Positions 14,564 to 23,037 are shown, counted from the stretch's first letter. The stretch is DNA of 36,524 nucleotides from an uncultured Bacilli bacterium (GCA_934095965.1 CAKOKR010000009.1:1-36524); one strand, 5' to 3'. Made by a program: numbers and translations. Notes: a model not told the origin generated them from the letters alone.

Positions 14564-15664
14564 ATGAGTTTAAAAGCTGGAATAGTAGGATTACCTAATG
14601 TTGGTAAATCAACATTATTTAATGCTATTACTAAACAAAATATATTAGCTGCAAATTATCCATTTGCAACAATAGAACCTAATGTAGGAATGGTGTTTGT
14701 TCCTGACATGCGGGTAGAATTTTTAAAAAATATGTATAATCCTAAGAGTGTTGTGCCAACAACATTTGAATTTACTGATATAGCAGGTTTAGTTGCAGGA
14801 GCATCTAAAGGAGAAGGTCTTGGTAATAAGTTTTTATCACACATTAGAGAATGCGATGCAATTGTTGAAGTAGTTAGATGTTTTAGTGATCCGAATGTTA
14901 CTCATGTAACAGGTAAAGTTGATCCAATTAGTGATATTGAAGTAATTAATATTGAGTTGGTACTTGCGGATTTAGATGTAATAAATAATAGAATTGAAAA
15001 AATAAAAAAGAAGGCAGTTACTACGAAAGATAAAGAAGCATTAGCAGAGGTAAATGTTTTAAAAAGATGTAAAACTGCTTTAGAAGCAAATACTCCTTTA
15101 AGAAGAATTGGATTCGATAAAGATGAGAAAAAAATATTAAAAAATTTCAGTTTCTTAACAATTAAACCAATTATATATGTTGCTAATGTTAATGAAGATG
15201 ATGTAGCAGTAGGTGATAATGAATATTCTTTACAAGTTAAGAATTATGCAGAAGCTGAAGGATCTGGTGTAATTGTAATGTGTTCTAAGTTAGAAGCTGA
15301 TTTAGCGGGTTTAGAAAATGAAGAAAGAGATTTATTTTTACAAGAAATAGGAATTAAATCTAGTGGATTAGATAAATTAATATTTGCTACATATAATTTA
15401 TTAGGTTTAGCAACATTCTTTACTGCTGGTAGTGATGAAGTTAGAGCTTGGACTTTTAGACAAGGTATGAAGGCACCGGAATGTGCGGGACTAATTCACA
15501 GCGATATTGAAAGGGGATTCATTAGAGCTGAAGTTATGACTTTTGATGATTTAGAAAGTTTAGGTAGTGAAAAAGCAGTTAAAGACGCTGGTAAGCTTCG
15601 TATTGAAGGTAAAGAATATGAATTAAAAGATGGAGATATTTGTTATTTTCGATTTAATGTATAA
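14564..15664 (+). CDS. ychF: Redox-regulated Obg-like ATPase YchF
   Basis: A universally conserved P-loop ATPase that binds ribosomes. G1 is GLPNVGKST (residues 8-16), the switch region is ANYPFATIEPNVG, G3 is DIAGLVAGASKGEGLGNKFL, and the G4-equivalent is NVNE (in YVANVNEDD) instead of NKxD, which explains ATP preference. The 366-residue length and C-terminal TGS domain (RQGMKAPECAGLIHSDIERGFIRAE onward) are typical. It begins an apparent ychF/BI-1/RDD run after the AbgT gene. Confidence 0.97.
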   Translation: MSLKAGIVGLPNVGKSTLFNAITKQNILAANYPFATIEPNVGMVFVPDMRVEFLKNMYNPKSVVPTTFEFTDIAGLVAGASKGEGLGNKFLSHIRECDAIVEVVRCFSDPNVTHVTGKVDPISDIEVINIELVLADLDVINNRIEKIKKKAVTTKDKEALAEVNVLKRCKTALEANTPLRRIGFDKDEKKILKNFSFLTIKPIIYVANVNEDDVAVGDNEYSLQVKNYAEAEGSGVIVMCSKLEADLAGLENEERDLFLQEIGIKSSGLDKLIFATYNLLGLATFFTAGSDEVRAWTFRQGMKAPECAGLIHSDIERGFIRAEVMTFDDLESLGSEKAVKDAGKLRIEGKEYELKDGDICYFRFNV

Positions 15665-15678
15665 AAGGAGGGATAAAA

Positions 15679-16326
15679 ATGGAAGATAATAAGTTAATTA
15701 GTAAATCATTTATATGGATGTGTATTGGTCTTTTGACAACATTTGTTACTGGTTTTGGTGTTGCAACAAATGAAAGAATGCTTGCCAATATATTTGGTGG
15801 AAGTTTTTACTGGGTATGTATTATTGCTGAATTATTTTTAGTAATTTTCTTATCAGCTAGAGTATTTAAAATGAGTCCAACCGGAGCAAAGATTAGTTTT
15901 ATTTTATATGCTTTTGTAAGTGGATTAACATTTTCAAGTATTTTTGTTGTTTACAATTTATCTAGTATTATGTATGTATTTTTAATAGCTGCTGTTGTAT
16001 TTGGAATAATGGCATTAATTGGTTATACTACAAATGCTGATTTATCTAAAATAGGATTTTACTTACTTATGGCACTTCTTGGTGTAATAATTGTGTCAAT
16101 TTTTAATATTTTTATTGGTAATGATACTTTAACTTTATTTTTAAGTGTAATATGTTTGTTACTATTTATTGGTATTACTGCATATGATGTTCAAAAGATA
16201 AAGTCTTTAGAAAGTTCAGGATTACCTGAAGATAATTTGGCAATTTATGGAGCTTTAGAATTATATTTAGATTTTATTAATATTTTCTTACATTTATTAG
16301 AAATATTTGCAAATAATAAGGATTAA
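15679..16326 (+). CDS. Bax inhibitor-1 / YccA family membrane protein
   Basis: A 215-residue protein with about seven transmembrane segments. The C-terminal signature ITAYDVQKIKSLES and GALELYLDFINIFLHLLEIF is the UPF0005/BI-1 hallmark; acidic residues there form the calcium-leak pore in studied members. The start is preceded by AAAGGAGGGATAAAA. It lies between ychF and the RDD gene with gaps of 14 and 2 bases. Its cellular role in bacteria is not settled. Confidence 0.9.
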   Translation: MEDNKLISKSFIWMCIGLLTTFVTGFGVATNERMLANIFGGSFYWVCIIAELFLVIFLSARVFKMSPTGAKISFILYAFVSGLTFSSIFVVYNLSSIMYVFLIAAVVFGIMALIGYTTNADLSKIGFYLLMALLGVIIVSIFNIFIGNDTLTLFLSVICLLLFIGITAYDVQKIKSLESSGLPEDNLAIYGALELYLDFINIFLHLLEIFANNKD

Positions 16327-16328
16327 TT

Positions 16329-17003
16329 ATGGATACAAGTTTAAAAAGAATTTTAGCATTTATTATTGATTTGTGTTTAGTGCTTGTTATTGCTGATTTA
16401 GTTTGTAAGTTAGATCCTTATAGAGATAAGTATGCTTCATTAAATAAAGAACTTTTGGAAGTAACAAAAGAACTTAATACTGGAAGTAGTTCATATGATT
16501 TAGATTATTACAAAGAATTAAATTATAAAACTTATCGTTATGGAGCAGTAAGTTCAGGAATAACAATTGTTACTTTAGTGATGTATTTTGGTGTTTTACA
16601 ATTTGCATTAAAGGGTCAAACTCCAGGTAAGAAATTATTAAAGTTAAAAGTTGTTAGTAATAATGATAAAAAATTAAATATAGGTAATTATTTATTACGA
16701 GTATTAATTTTAAATAATGTTTGGCTTATGTTAATAAATATTATTTGTGTGTTTGCTTTTAACTCAAGTGTATTTTATAGGTTAGGTTCAATTATTGGAC
16801 TTTTAAGTAATACGATGTACATGGTAAACTTGATTATGGTTATGTTTAGAAGTGATAATCGTGGTCTTCATGATATGCTTGCAAATACAAAAGTTATTGA
16901 TTTAAATTCTGCAACTATTGTATCAACAGTAACAGATGTAAAAAAAGAAACAATTAAAGAAAAAGAACAAAAAATAAATAAGAAGAAAAGTGTGAAAAAA
17001 TAA
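16329..17003 (+). CDS. RDD family membrane protein
   Basis: A 224-residue membrane protein. The opening SLKRILAFIIDLCLVLVIADL contains the R and D positions of the RDD domain, and FALKGQTPGKKLLKLKVVS is the conserved loop before the third membrane segment. A hydrophilic segment separates helices 1 and 2, and the C-terminus is a Lys/Glu-rich cytoplasmic tail. RDD proteins are of diverse or unknown function. The terminator stem overlaps the last codons. Confidence 0.88.
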   Translation: MDTSLKRILAFIIDLCLVLVIADLVCKLDPYRDKYASLNKELLEVTKELNTGSSSYDLDYYKELNYKTYRYGAVSSGITIVTLVMYFGVLQFALKGQTPGKKLLKLKVVSNNDKKLNIGNYLLRVLILNNVWLMLINIICVFAFNSSVFYRLGSIIGLLSNTMYMVNLIMVMFRSDNRGLHDMLANTKVIDLNSATIVSTVTDVKKETIKEKEQKINKKKSVKK

Positions 17004-17017
17004 TTTCACATTTTTTT
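16990..17017 (+). terminator. Rho-independent terminator at the end of the RDD gene
   Basis: TGTGAAA (16991-16997) pairs with TTTCACA (17004-17010), with the TAA stop in the loop, and a T7 tract follows. Confidence 0.8.
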
Positions 17018-17033
17018 AATGTAATTTTTTTTA

Positions 17034-17160
17034 GTTCCTCATTGACAATAGGAACCCAGTAACAATTCTGTTGTAATTTTGCAATATCTTCTTAGAAAGA
17101 TATTACTAGATAGTATGGCGAATTATCACTGCCTTTTGTAAATGATTTGCCTGAAAAAAA
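17034..17160 (+). other. Intergenic DNA with two short hairpins, no gene seen
   Basis: GTTCCT/AGGAAC near 17034-17055 and an 8-bp AATATCTT/AAGATATT hairpin (17083-17104) are visible. No reading frame with a ribosome binding site is present. It could be the tail of an RNA or simple spacer. Confidence 0.3.
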
Positions 17161-17186
17161 TTGAATTAAAAAATTTTTGAAATTGC

Positions 17187-17216
17187 TTGACTTTATGTAT
17201 AGACATATGTTAGTAT
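17187..17216 (+). promoter_or_regulatory. Promoter of the candidate structured RNA
   Basis: TTGACT (17187-17192) and TAGTAT (17211-17216) are 18 bases apart. A start near 17222 would give an RNA beginning at the structured region and ending before the rpsF promoter. Confidence 0.6.
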
Positions 17217-17220
17217 AAGT

Positions 17221-17350
17221 CTCATCTGCCAGTTATAATAACGTATGGATTATAATTTTAAGTAGGGTTGGCTGAATCCGAATTTGGTCTGTGGAGGAAG
17301 AAATTCCCGTGAAACAGAAATTTATCACCGTGAGGTGGTAAGAAACTTTC
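17221..17350 (+). ncRNA. Candidate structured non-coding RNA upstream of rpsF
   Basis: A non-coding stretch with its own promoter and a chain of hairpins: TTATAAT/ATTATAA (17233-17239 with 17248-17254); GGGTT/AATCC around 17265-17279; TCTGT with ACAGA enclosing GGAA-GAAA-TTCC, a GNRA-type tetraloop (about 17288-17318); and TTATCACC-GTGA-GGTGGTAA (17322-17341), an 8-bp stem with one G-T pair and a GTGA loop. The composition is less A/T-biased than the neighbouring spacer. I could not match it to 6S, SRP, RNase P, tmRNA or a named riboswitch by eye. It may be an independent small RNA or an upstream leader for rpsF if transcription reads through. Confidence 0.5.
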
Positions 17351-17394
17351 ATTACATTATCACTAATTTTATTGCTTTTTTCGGTATTTTTGGC

Positions 17395-17423
17395 TTGTTT
17401 TTTTAATATTTATTTGGTATAAT
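17395..17423 (+). promoter_or_regulatory. Promoter of rpsF-ssb-rpsR
   Basis: TTGTTT (17395-17400) and a perfect TATAAT (17418-17423) with a 17-base spacer. Transcription would start near 17430, just ahead of the leader stem at 17446. Confidence 0.8.
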
Positions 17424-17445
17424 ACTTGAAGAAAAAAGGAAATGG

Positions 17446-17490
17446 CTCCTTGCTTCATGTTTTATCTTGAAGCCGAAAGACCGTAAGGAG
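17446..17490 (+). promoter_or_regulatory. S6:S18-binding ribosomal leader (autoregulation)
   Basis: CTCCTT (17446-17451) pairs with AAGGAG (17485-17490), and GCTTCA (17452-17457) pairs with TGAAGC (17468-17473) around a ten-base loop. The 3' side holds an asymmetric bulge with two CCG trinucleotides (17473-17475 and 17481-17483). This is the layout of the known rpsF leader in which a CCG bulge is bound by the S6:S18 complex. The outer stem contains the rpsF Shine-Dalgarno AAGGAGG, so bound protein would hide it. Confidence 0.8.
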
Positions 17491-17501
17491 GTGAAAAGAC
17501 A

Positions 17502-17792
17502 ATGAATAAATATGAAATAATGTTTATCGTAAAATCTACTCTAGATGAAGAAACTATCAAAAAAACTAGTGAAGATTTACAAAAACTTATAAACATTAAA
17601 CCATCTAAAGTTGTTGAATTCAAAGAAATGGGTAGAAAGAAATTAGCTTACCCAATCAAGAAAGAAGTTAGTGGATATTATTTTGTAATGAATGTTGAAG
17701 CTACTCATGAAACTTTAGCAGAATTTGATAGAAAAGTAACTATTAATGAAAATGTATTAAGACATTTAATTATCAAAGTTGAAGGAGAATAA
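17502..17792 (+). CDS. rpsF: 30S ribosomal protein S6
   Basis: S6 pairs with S18 on the small-subunit platform. The 96 residues start MNKYEIMFIVKSTLDEE and contain EMGRKKLAYPIKKEVSGYYF and NVLRHLIIKVE, all typical. Translation is driven by AAGGAGGTG, which is part of the leader stem. ssb begins one base after the stop, and rpsR, the S18 partner, closes the operon, so S6 and S18 are co-made and probably co-repress. Confidence 0.98.
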   Translation: MNKYEIMFIVKSTLDEETIKKTSEDLQKLINIKPSKVVEFKEMGRKKLAYPIKKEVSGYYFVMNVEATHETLAEFDRKVTINENVLRHLIIKVEGE

Positions 17793-17793
17793 C

Positions 17794-18285
17794 ATGAACA
17801 AAGTAATTTTAACAGGAAGATTTACAAGAGATCCTGAGTCTAGAATGACTCAAGGTAATATGGAAATATCAAGGTTTTCACTAGCGTGTCAAAGTGACTT
17901 CGTTAATAGGGATGGTCAAAGAGACACAGAATTCATCAATTGTGTTGCATTTAATAGAACTGCTCAAACAATTAATAGATATTGTAAAAAAGGTCAAATG
18001 GTTTTGGCTCAAGGAAGAATTCGTAACAGCAGTTATGATGCTCAAGATGGAACAAAAAGATATACAACTGAAATTATTGTTGATAGCTTTGAATTCCTAG
18101 GTGGTACTCGTAATGATGGTTCGACTGCTTCTGCACCTAATTATAGTGCACCTGCAAGTAATTCATCAAGTTACAATCCTGCACCAGCTCCAATGCCTGC
18201 AGTTGAAACAACTGATATTAGTGAAGATCCTTATAAAGATTTTGGAGACGAATTTACTTTAAGTAGTGACGATTTACCATTTTAA
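17794..18285 (+). CDS. ssb: Single-stranded DNA-binding protein
   Basis: SSB coats single-stranded DNA in replication and repair. I chose the ATG at 17794, giving MNKVILTGRFTRDPESR, after GGAGAATAAC; an alternative start at 17779 would add five residues inside rpsF. The 163-residue protein has an OB fold (about residues 1-105, including EFINCVAFNRTAQTINRYCK and AQGRIRNSSYDAQDG), a Ser/Ala/Pro-rich linker and the acidic tip SSDDLPF that recruits partner proteins. Its position between rpsF and rpsR is the conserved Bacillota order. Confidence 0.97.
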   Translation: MNKVILTGRFTRDPESRMTQGNMEISRFSLACQSDFVNRDGQRDTEFINCVAFNRTAQTINRYCKKGQMVLAQGRIRNSSYDAQDGTKRYTTEIIVDSFEFLGGTRNDGSTASAPNYSAPASNSSSYNPAPAPMPAVETTDISEDPYKDFGDEFTLSSDDLPF

Positions 18286-18308
18286 TTTTTAAGAAGGAGG
18301 AATATAAC

Positions 18309-18524
18309 ATGGCAGAATTTTATCGTAAGAAAAAGAAAATATGTCAAATGTGTGCCGGTAAAAGTGTTGATTATAAAGATGTAATGATTATCAATAAATA
18401 CATTAATGATAAAGGCAAAATATTACCAAGAAGAATGACTGGAGCATGTGCAAAACATCAAAGACATATTGCAGAACAAATTAAATATGCAAGATTTATG
18501 GCTTTAGTGCCATACGTTAAATAA
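18309..18524 (+). CDS. rpsR: 30S ribosomal protein S18
   Basis: S18 is the platform partner of S6. The 71 residues include KKKKICQMCAGKSVDYKD, an N-terminal Cys pair as in the zinc-type S18, then YINDKGKILPRRMTGACAKHQRHIAEQIKYARFMALVPY, the family core. AAGAAGGAGG precedes the start. A terminator follows four bases after the stop. Confidence 0.98.
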   Translation: MAEFYRKKKKICQMCAGKSVDYKDVMIINKYINDKGKILPRRMTGACAKHQRHIAEQIKYARFMALVPYVK

Positions 18525-18528
18525 TTTA

Positions 18529-18550
18529 CTCACCATTTTGGTGGGTTTTT
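18529..18550 (+). terminator. Rho-independent terminator after rpsR
   Basis: CTCACC (18529-18534) pairs with GGTGGG (18540-18545, one T-G pair) around ATTTT, followed by T5. Confidence 0.85.
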
Positions 18551-18611
18551 CTATGCTCCAGTATAATTCTGTGATAAAATATATATAGGGATGAAATTAA
18601 GGAGACCGATT

Positions 18612-19799
18612 ATGAAAAAAGATAAATATTTGGCAGTTGCATTTTTAGTGATTATATTTGGTATTTTTTTAGCTATACCATGTAATTTTTTATTAAATAA
18701 ATTAGGTTTTATTTCTATTAATCATGATAATTTTACTGCATATCAAAAAAAGAGTGAAAAAAATGTAATTGATAAATTAAACAATAAAATAGGTAACATT
18801 GAAAACTCTGTAGAAAATAAATTTACTAATTATTTTCCTTTTTATAATGACTTAAATGAAATATATCAAAATATTAATTTTTGTGGAAATAGTTTAATGT
18901 ATGAAGATGTACCAATTCGTACAAATTCAGATGGTGAATATATATTTTATAATAAAAAAGATGAGTTTTATTATTTAAAAGGAAAATATACACATGATGA
19001 ATTAAATGATAGACTTAATAATCAACTTAATTTCTTTAATAATTTAAGTGGTAAAGTTTCTTTATATATTTATTTACCAACAAGATACGAATTTACTACT
19101 TTAGCAAATGATAATTTAAATTCATATGTCGCTGATTTTATCGCAGGTTTAAATAATAAAGCTCATATTAAGGTAATGAATGTTGATTCAATAGATGATT
19201 ATAAAAACTATTTTTATAAAACTGATCACCATTGGAATATAAATGGAGCATTAAATGGATATTATGACATATTAGATATGTTTGATATAACTGATAATAA
19301 CACTTATAAAATAATAGAAAATAAAGAACGTAAATTTTATGGTTCTATGGCAAAAACAGCTTTAAATGATATAATTTATGATTATATATCTGATATAGAT
19401 TATAAACCAACCTATAAGGTAACTGTTAATGATACTAATCCTGAAGAAATATTTAAACCACGTGAAATAAGACTTGATCGTGATTATAAGTATTATGATT
19501 ATTATGTATCATATTTTAATGGTCAATATGGAAAAGTTGTTTATGATTTTAATGATCTTTCAAAGGAAAATCTTCTTATTGTTGGCGACTCATATACATG
19601 GCAAATAGATTATTTACTTGCACAACATTTTAATAAAACTCATGTTATTAACTTAAGATACGACGAATTTAAGAATAACAATTTTGATTTAACAACTTAT
19701 GTAAGAAATAACAATATATCTAAGGTATTATTCTTATATGATGGTGGTTCAACTTTATTTGATCAATATAATTATAACTTTGAAGGGAGGGTTAAATAA
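18612..19799 (+). CDS. DHHW-family SGNH-like protein, partner of an MBOAT acyltransferase
   Basis: A 395-residue protein with one N-terminal membrane segment (about residues 8-28) and a large extracytoplasmic part. The YKTDHHWNINGA motif (about residues 203-214) is the DHHW family hallmark, and LLIVGDSYTWQ (about residues 323-333) supplies the GDSx-type Ser. Such AlgX/DltD-like proteins act with a membrane O-acyltransferase in modifying surface polymers, and the MBOAT gene indeed overlaps its stop codon by one base. I chose the ATG at 18612 after AAGGAGACCG; an upstream GTG/ATG option at 18591 adds a non-hydrophobic stub. The polymer substrate cannot be read from sequence. Confidence 0.85.
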   Translation: MKKDKYLAVAFLVIIFGIFLAIPCNFLLNKLGFISINHDNFTAYQKKSEKNVIDKLNNKIGNIENSVENKFTNYFPFYNDLNEIYQNINFCGNSLMYEDVPIRTNSDGEYIFYNKKDEFYYLKGKYTHDELNDRLNNQLNFFNNLSGKVSLYIYLPTRYEFTTLANDNLNSYVADFIAGLNNKAHIKVMNVDSIDDYKNYFYKTDHHWNINGALNGYYDILDMFDITDNNTYKIIENKERKFYGSMAKTALNDIIYDYISDIDYKPTYKVTVNDTNPEEIFKPREIRLDRDYKYYDYYVSYFNGQYGKVVYDFNDLSKENLLIVGDSYTWQIDYLLAQHFNKTHVINLRYDEFKNNNFDLTTYVRNNNISKVLFLYDGGSTLFDQYNYNFEGRVK

Positions 19800-21175
19800 T
19801 GGTTTTTTCTAGTTTAATATTCTTATTCTTATTTTTACCAACATTTCTTCTTTGTTATTTTATTCCTAAAAAAAGAAAAACTAAAAATATCGTTTTGTTA
19901 TTTTTCTCTTTATTATTTTATGGATATGGCGAACCAATTTATGTGCTTTTAATGATTCTTTCTATAATTGTTAATTACTTTATTGCTTTATGGATGGATA
20001 AATCTAGTACACCAAAAAAATGGTTGATAATTGATTTAGTTTTTAATCTTGGCTTATTGTTTTTCTTTAAATACACTAATTTCTTTTTAGATAATATAAA
20101 TAATTTATTTAACTTAAATGTTAAGTTTTTAAGTATAAGTTTACCAATAGGTATTTCATTTTATACATTTCAAATTCTAACTTATGTTATTGATGTTTAT
20201 AAAAAGAAGGTTCCTGTCCAAAAAAGTATTATTAATTTGGGGTGTTATATAAGTGCTTTTCCTCAACTTATTGCAGGTCCGATTGTTAGATATGAAACGG
20301 TTAATAAAGAGTTAAACGATAGATGTGAAGATTTAGAAAGTTTTGCAACTGGCATAAGAATGTTTATTATTGGTTTATTTAAAAAATGTGTTATAGCTAA
20401 TGAGATGGCTTATGTTGCCGATACCTTATTTGCTACAAATATTTCTTCATTGGGTACAATTGGTGTTTTAGTTGGTGGTATTGCTTTTACATTTCAAATT
20501 TATTTTGATTTTTCTGGATATAGTGATATGGCAATTGGTCTAGGTAAAATGCTTGGATTTAATTATCTTGAAAACTTTAATTATCCATATGTTGCTCGTA
20601 CTATTACTGATTTTTGGAGAAGGTGGCATATATCATTATCAACATTTTTTAGAGATTATGTTTATATTCCACTTGGTGGAAATAGATGTAAAAGAAGTAG
20701 ACATATATTTAATTTATTTGTAGTTTGGGCATTAACTGGTTTATGGCACGGAGCAAGTTGGAATTTTGTTTTCTGGGGACTTTTCTACTTTATCTTATTA
20801 GTTTTAGAAAAATTCGTTTTTAAAAAAATTGATAAGTTACCAGCTTTTCTTGGTCATTTGTACACATTTAGCTTGGTAACATTTGGATTTATTATTTTCT
20901 ATTTTACCGATACTATTACATTAATTGAAGCCATTAAAACTTTATTTGGTGCTCATGGTTTAGGAAATATGTTAATATTTATTCACTATCAAATATTTAA
21001 ATTAAGAACTATTATTATTTTTGTTCTTGCAGCATTTGCATCTACGCCAGTTTTTAAACCATTATTTGATAAGAAAAATAAACTTAGTGATGTTTATATA
21101 ATTATTTTATTTATTATGAGTATTATAAGTATTTTAGCATCGAGCTATAATCCATTTATATATTTTAGATTTTAA
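19799..21175 (+). CDS. MBOAT-family O-acyltransferase (AlgI/DltB-like)
   Basis: A 458-residue polytopic membrane protein. It starts MVFSSLIFLFLFLPTFLLCY, the usual first helix of AlgI-type proteins. The family core is visible as SYSDMAIGLGK-like sequence (FSGYSDMAIGLGKMLGF), NYPYVARTITDFWRRWHISLSTFFRDYVYIPLGG and the catalytic-His segment LTGLWHGASWNF. It should pass acyl (usually acetyl) groups across the membrane to an extracellular polymer together with the DHHW protein encoded just upstream. The pair sits between rpsR and rplI, which are neighbours or near neighbours in many relatives, so it looks inserted. Confidence 0.93.
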   Translation: MVFSSLIFLFLFLPTFLLCYFIPKKRKTKNIVLLFFSLLFYGYGEPIYVLLMILSIIVNYFIALWMDKSSTPKKWLIIDLVFNLGLLFFFKYTNFFLDNINNLFNLNVKFLSISLPIGISFYTFQILTYVIDVYKKKVPVQKSIINLGCYISAFPQLIAGPIVRYETVNKELNDRCEDLESFATGIRMFIIGLFKKCVIANEMAYVADTLFATNISSLGTIGVLVGGIAFTFQIYFDFSGYSDMAIGLGKMLGFNYLENFNYPYVARTITDFWRRWHISLSTFFRDYVYIPLGGNRCKRSRHIFNLFVVWALTGLWHGASWNFVFWGLFYFILLVLEKFVFKKIDKLPAFLGHLYTFSLVTFGFIIFYFTDTITLIEAIKTLFGAHGLGNMLIFIHYQIFKLRTIIIFVLAAFASTPVFKPLFDKKNKLSDVYIIILFIMSIISILASSYNPFIYFRF

Positions 21176-21187
21176 TACTCAAAAATT

Positions 21188-21216
21188 TTGAATTTTTATT
21201 AAGTTCATGGTATAAT
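21188..21216 (+). promoter_or_regulatory. Promoter for rplI and downstream genes
   Basis: TTGAAT (21188-21193), a 17-base spacer and a perfect TATAAT (21211-21216), about 28 bases upstream of rplI, which has AAAGGAGG as its ribosome binding site. Confidence 0.85.
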
Positions 21217-21243
21217 ATATTTTACTTAAAGGAGGTCTTTTAA

Positions 21244-21684
21244 ATGAAGGTAATTTTATTAAGTGATGTTAAAGGAAAAGGAAAAAAAGATAGTGTAATT
21301 AACGTAAGTGATGGTTATGCTAATAATTATTTGATAAAAAATAATTTAGCTGTTCCTTATACAAAAAGAAGTAGTGAAATACTAAGTGAAGAATTAGATG
21401 AAAGACAAAAAAATGAAGATGCATTAGTGGCAAGTTTAAATGAAGTTAAAAATAAATTAAATGATAAAACAATTACATTTAAAGTTAAAACAGGAGCTCA
21501 AGATAAAGTGTTTGGTACTATTTCAAGTAAACAAATTGCTGACAAGTTAAAAGAAAAAGGATTTAATATTGATAAAAAATGTATTAAGGCTGATAGTGCA
21601 ATTAGTTCTTTAGGTGTCACAAAAGTTAGTATAGAATTACATAAAAAAGTTAAATTTAATATAAATGTTGAATTAGTAAAATAA
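21244..21684 (+). CDS. rplI: 50S ribosomal protein L9
   Basis: L9 reaches out from the L1-stalk base of the large subunit. The 146-residue product has the N-terminal domain MKVILLSDVKGKGKKDSVINVSDGYANNYLI-type opening (residues 1-31), a long central helix (about 45-75) and the C-terminal domain with GKVFGTISSKQIA-like sequence (here DKVFGTISSKQIADKLKEKG). dnaB follows nine bases downstream, a common Bacillota arrangement. Confidence 0.97.
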   Translation: MKVILLSDVKGKGKKDSVINVSDGYANNYLIKNNLAVPYTKRSSEILSEELDERQKNEDALVASLNEVKNKLNDKTITFKVKTGAQDKVFGTISSKQIADKLKEKGFNIDKKCIKADSAISSLGVTKVSIELHKKVKFNINVELVK

Positions 21685-21693
21685 GGAGGTTTT

Positions 21694-23037
21694 ATGGCAA
21701 GAAGTATGCCTCAGAACAAAGAAGCTGAGATGAGTGTTTTAGGTGTTGCTTTTTTAAACAGTAATGAAGTTAGTAAAATTGTTGAAGAAGTAACTGCTGA
21801 TATGTTTTTTGATGAAAGAAACAAATATATTTTTAATGCAATAAAAAATATGCATGAAAATAAAACTCCGATAGATATTACTACTTTAAGAAATGAATTA
21901 GATAAAGATAAAAAGTTTAATGCTGTTGGTCTTGATTATATAACTGAAGTTATTGATAGTGTAGTAACTAGTGCAAATTTAGATTTTTATATTAAAATTA
22001 TTAAAGATTATGCAATAAGAAGAAATTTAATTGAAACAGCAAGTGATATTATAACTAAAACTTATGATGAAGAAGATGTAAATGGTTTGCTTGATAGTGC
22101 TGAAAAAAATATATTAAATGTTGTTAGAGCAAGAAGTGTTGGTGATTTTGTTCCAATAAGTGAAATACTTAGAAGAGCACAAGCAAAGTTAGAAGAACTT
22201 GCCAAGAACAAAAGAAGCATTACTGGTATTGAAACTGGATTCCCTGATTTTGATAAAATAACAACTGGTTTTCAAGGTGGAGAAATGATTATTTTAGCTG
22301 CTAGACCCGGTATGGGTAAGACTGCTTTAGCATTAAATATGGCAGCATATGCAGCTACACATACTAAAAAGGCTGTTGCAATATTCAACTTAGAAATGTC
22401 TGCAGAAATGTTAATTAATCGTATGATTTCATCTATTGGTCAAATAGATGCTTATAAGCTTCAAACTGGTAATATGCAAGAAAAAGATTGGAAAAGATAT
22501 AATGAAGCTTTATCTCAACTTGCGGATACCAATATTTATATTGAAGATAATGCTGGTGTTACTGCTCAGGAAATTAGAGCTAAATGTAGAAGACTTGCAA
22601 ATAGTGAAAATGGATTAGGATTAGTAGTAATCGACTACTTGCAATTAGTTAGCTCTGGTTCAAGAAGAGTTGAATCTCGTCAAGTTGAAGTATCTGAAAT
22701 ATCAAGATCTTTAAAGACTATGGCTCTAGAATTAGGTGTTCCAGTTATAGCTTTATCTCAGTTATCAAGAAGTGCTGAAAAGCGTGAAAGTAATCAACCA
22801 ATGCTTGCAGATTTACGTGAATCTGGGTCACTAGAACAAGATGCTGATATGGTACTTTTCATAAATAGAAAAGATTACTATGAAAAGGCAAAGGATTTTA
22901 ATCAAAAAATTGTGCCAGCAGAATTAATTATTGCTAAGCACAGAAAAGGAGGACTAGGAACAGTTAACTTATTATTTGAACTTAATATGAGTAGTTTTAA
23001 AAGTCAATTAAAGGGAGCTGGAGAAGAAAATGAATAA
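21694..23037 (+). CDS. dnaB: Replicative DNA helicase DnaB (DnaC in Bacillus naming)
   Basis: The hexameric fork helicase. At 447 residues it is full length without an intein. The N-terminal domain (about 1-110) starts with SMPQNKEAEMSVLG. The RecA-like domain has ITGIETGFPDFDKITTGFQGGEMIILAARPGMGKTALALN with Walker A ARPGMGKTA near residue 207, Walker B LGLVVIDYLQL near residue 312, and the LRESGSLEQDADMVLFINR finger. It is preceded by rplI, and the stop overlaps the next gene by eight bases. Confidence 0.97.
   Translation: MARSMPQNKEAEMSVLGVAFLNSNEVSKIVEEVTADMFFDERNKYIFNAIKNMHENKTPIDITTLRNELDKDKKFNAVGLDYITEVIDSVVTSANLDFYIKIIKDYAIRRNLIETASDIITKTYDEEDVNGLLDSAEKNILNVVRARSVGDFVPISEILRRAQAKLEELAKNKRSITGIETGFPDFDKITTGFQGGEMIILAARPGMGKTALALNMAAYAATHTKKAVAIFNLEMSAEMLINRMISSIGQIDAYKLQTGNMQEKDWKRYNEALSQLADTNIYIEDNAGVTAQEIRAKCRRLANSENGLGLVVIDYLQLVSSGSRRVESRQVEVSEISRSLKTMALELGVPVIALSQLSRSAEKRESNQPMLADLRESGSLEQDADMVLFINRKDYYEKAKDFNQKIVPAELIIAKHRKGGLGTVNLLFELNMSSFKSQLKGAGEENE

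Noticed and set aside
17221..17350. 6S RNA, SRP RNA, RNase P RNA or a T-box
   Set aside because: The diagnostic pieces (GGAAGCAGC-type SRP loop, RNase P GAGGAAAGTCC, T-box AGGGTGGNACCGCG, long paired ends of 6S) are not present; kept as an unidentified structured RNA.
17894..18100. Second plus-strand frame inside ssb
   Set aside because: Out-of-frame shadow of ssb with no ribosome binding site.
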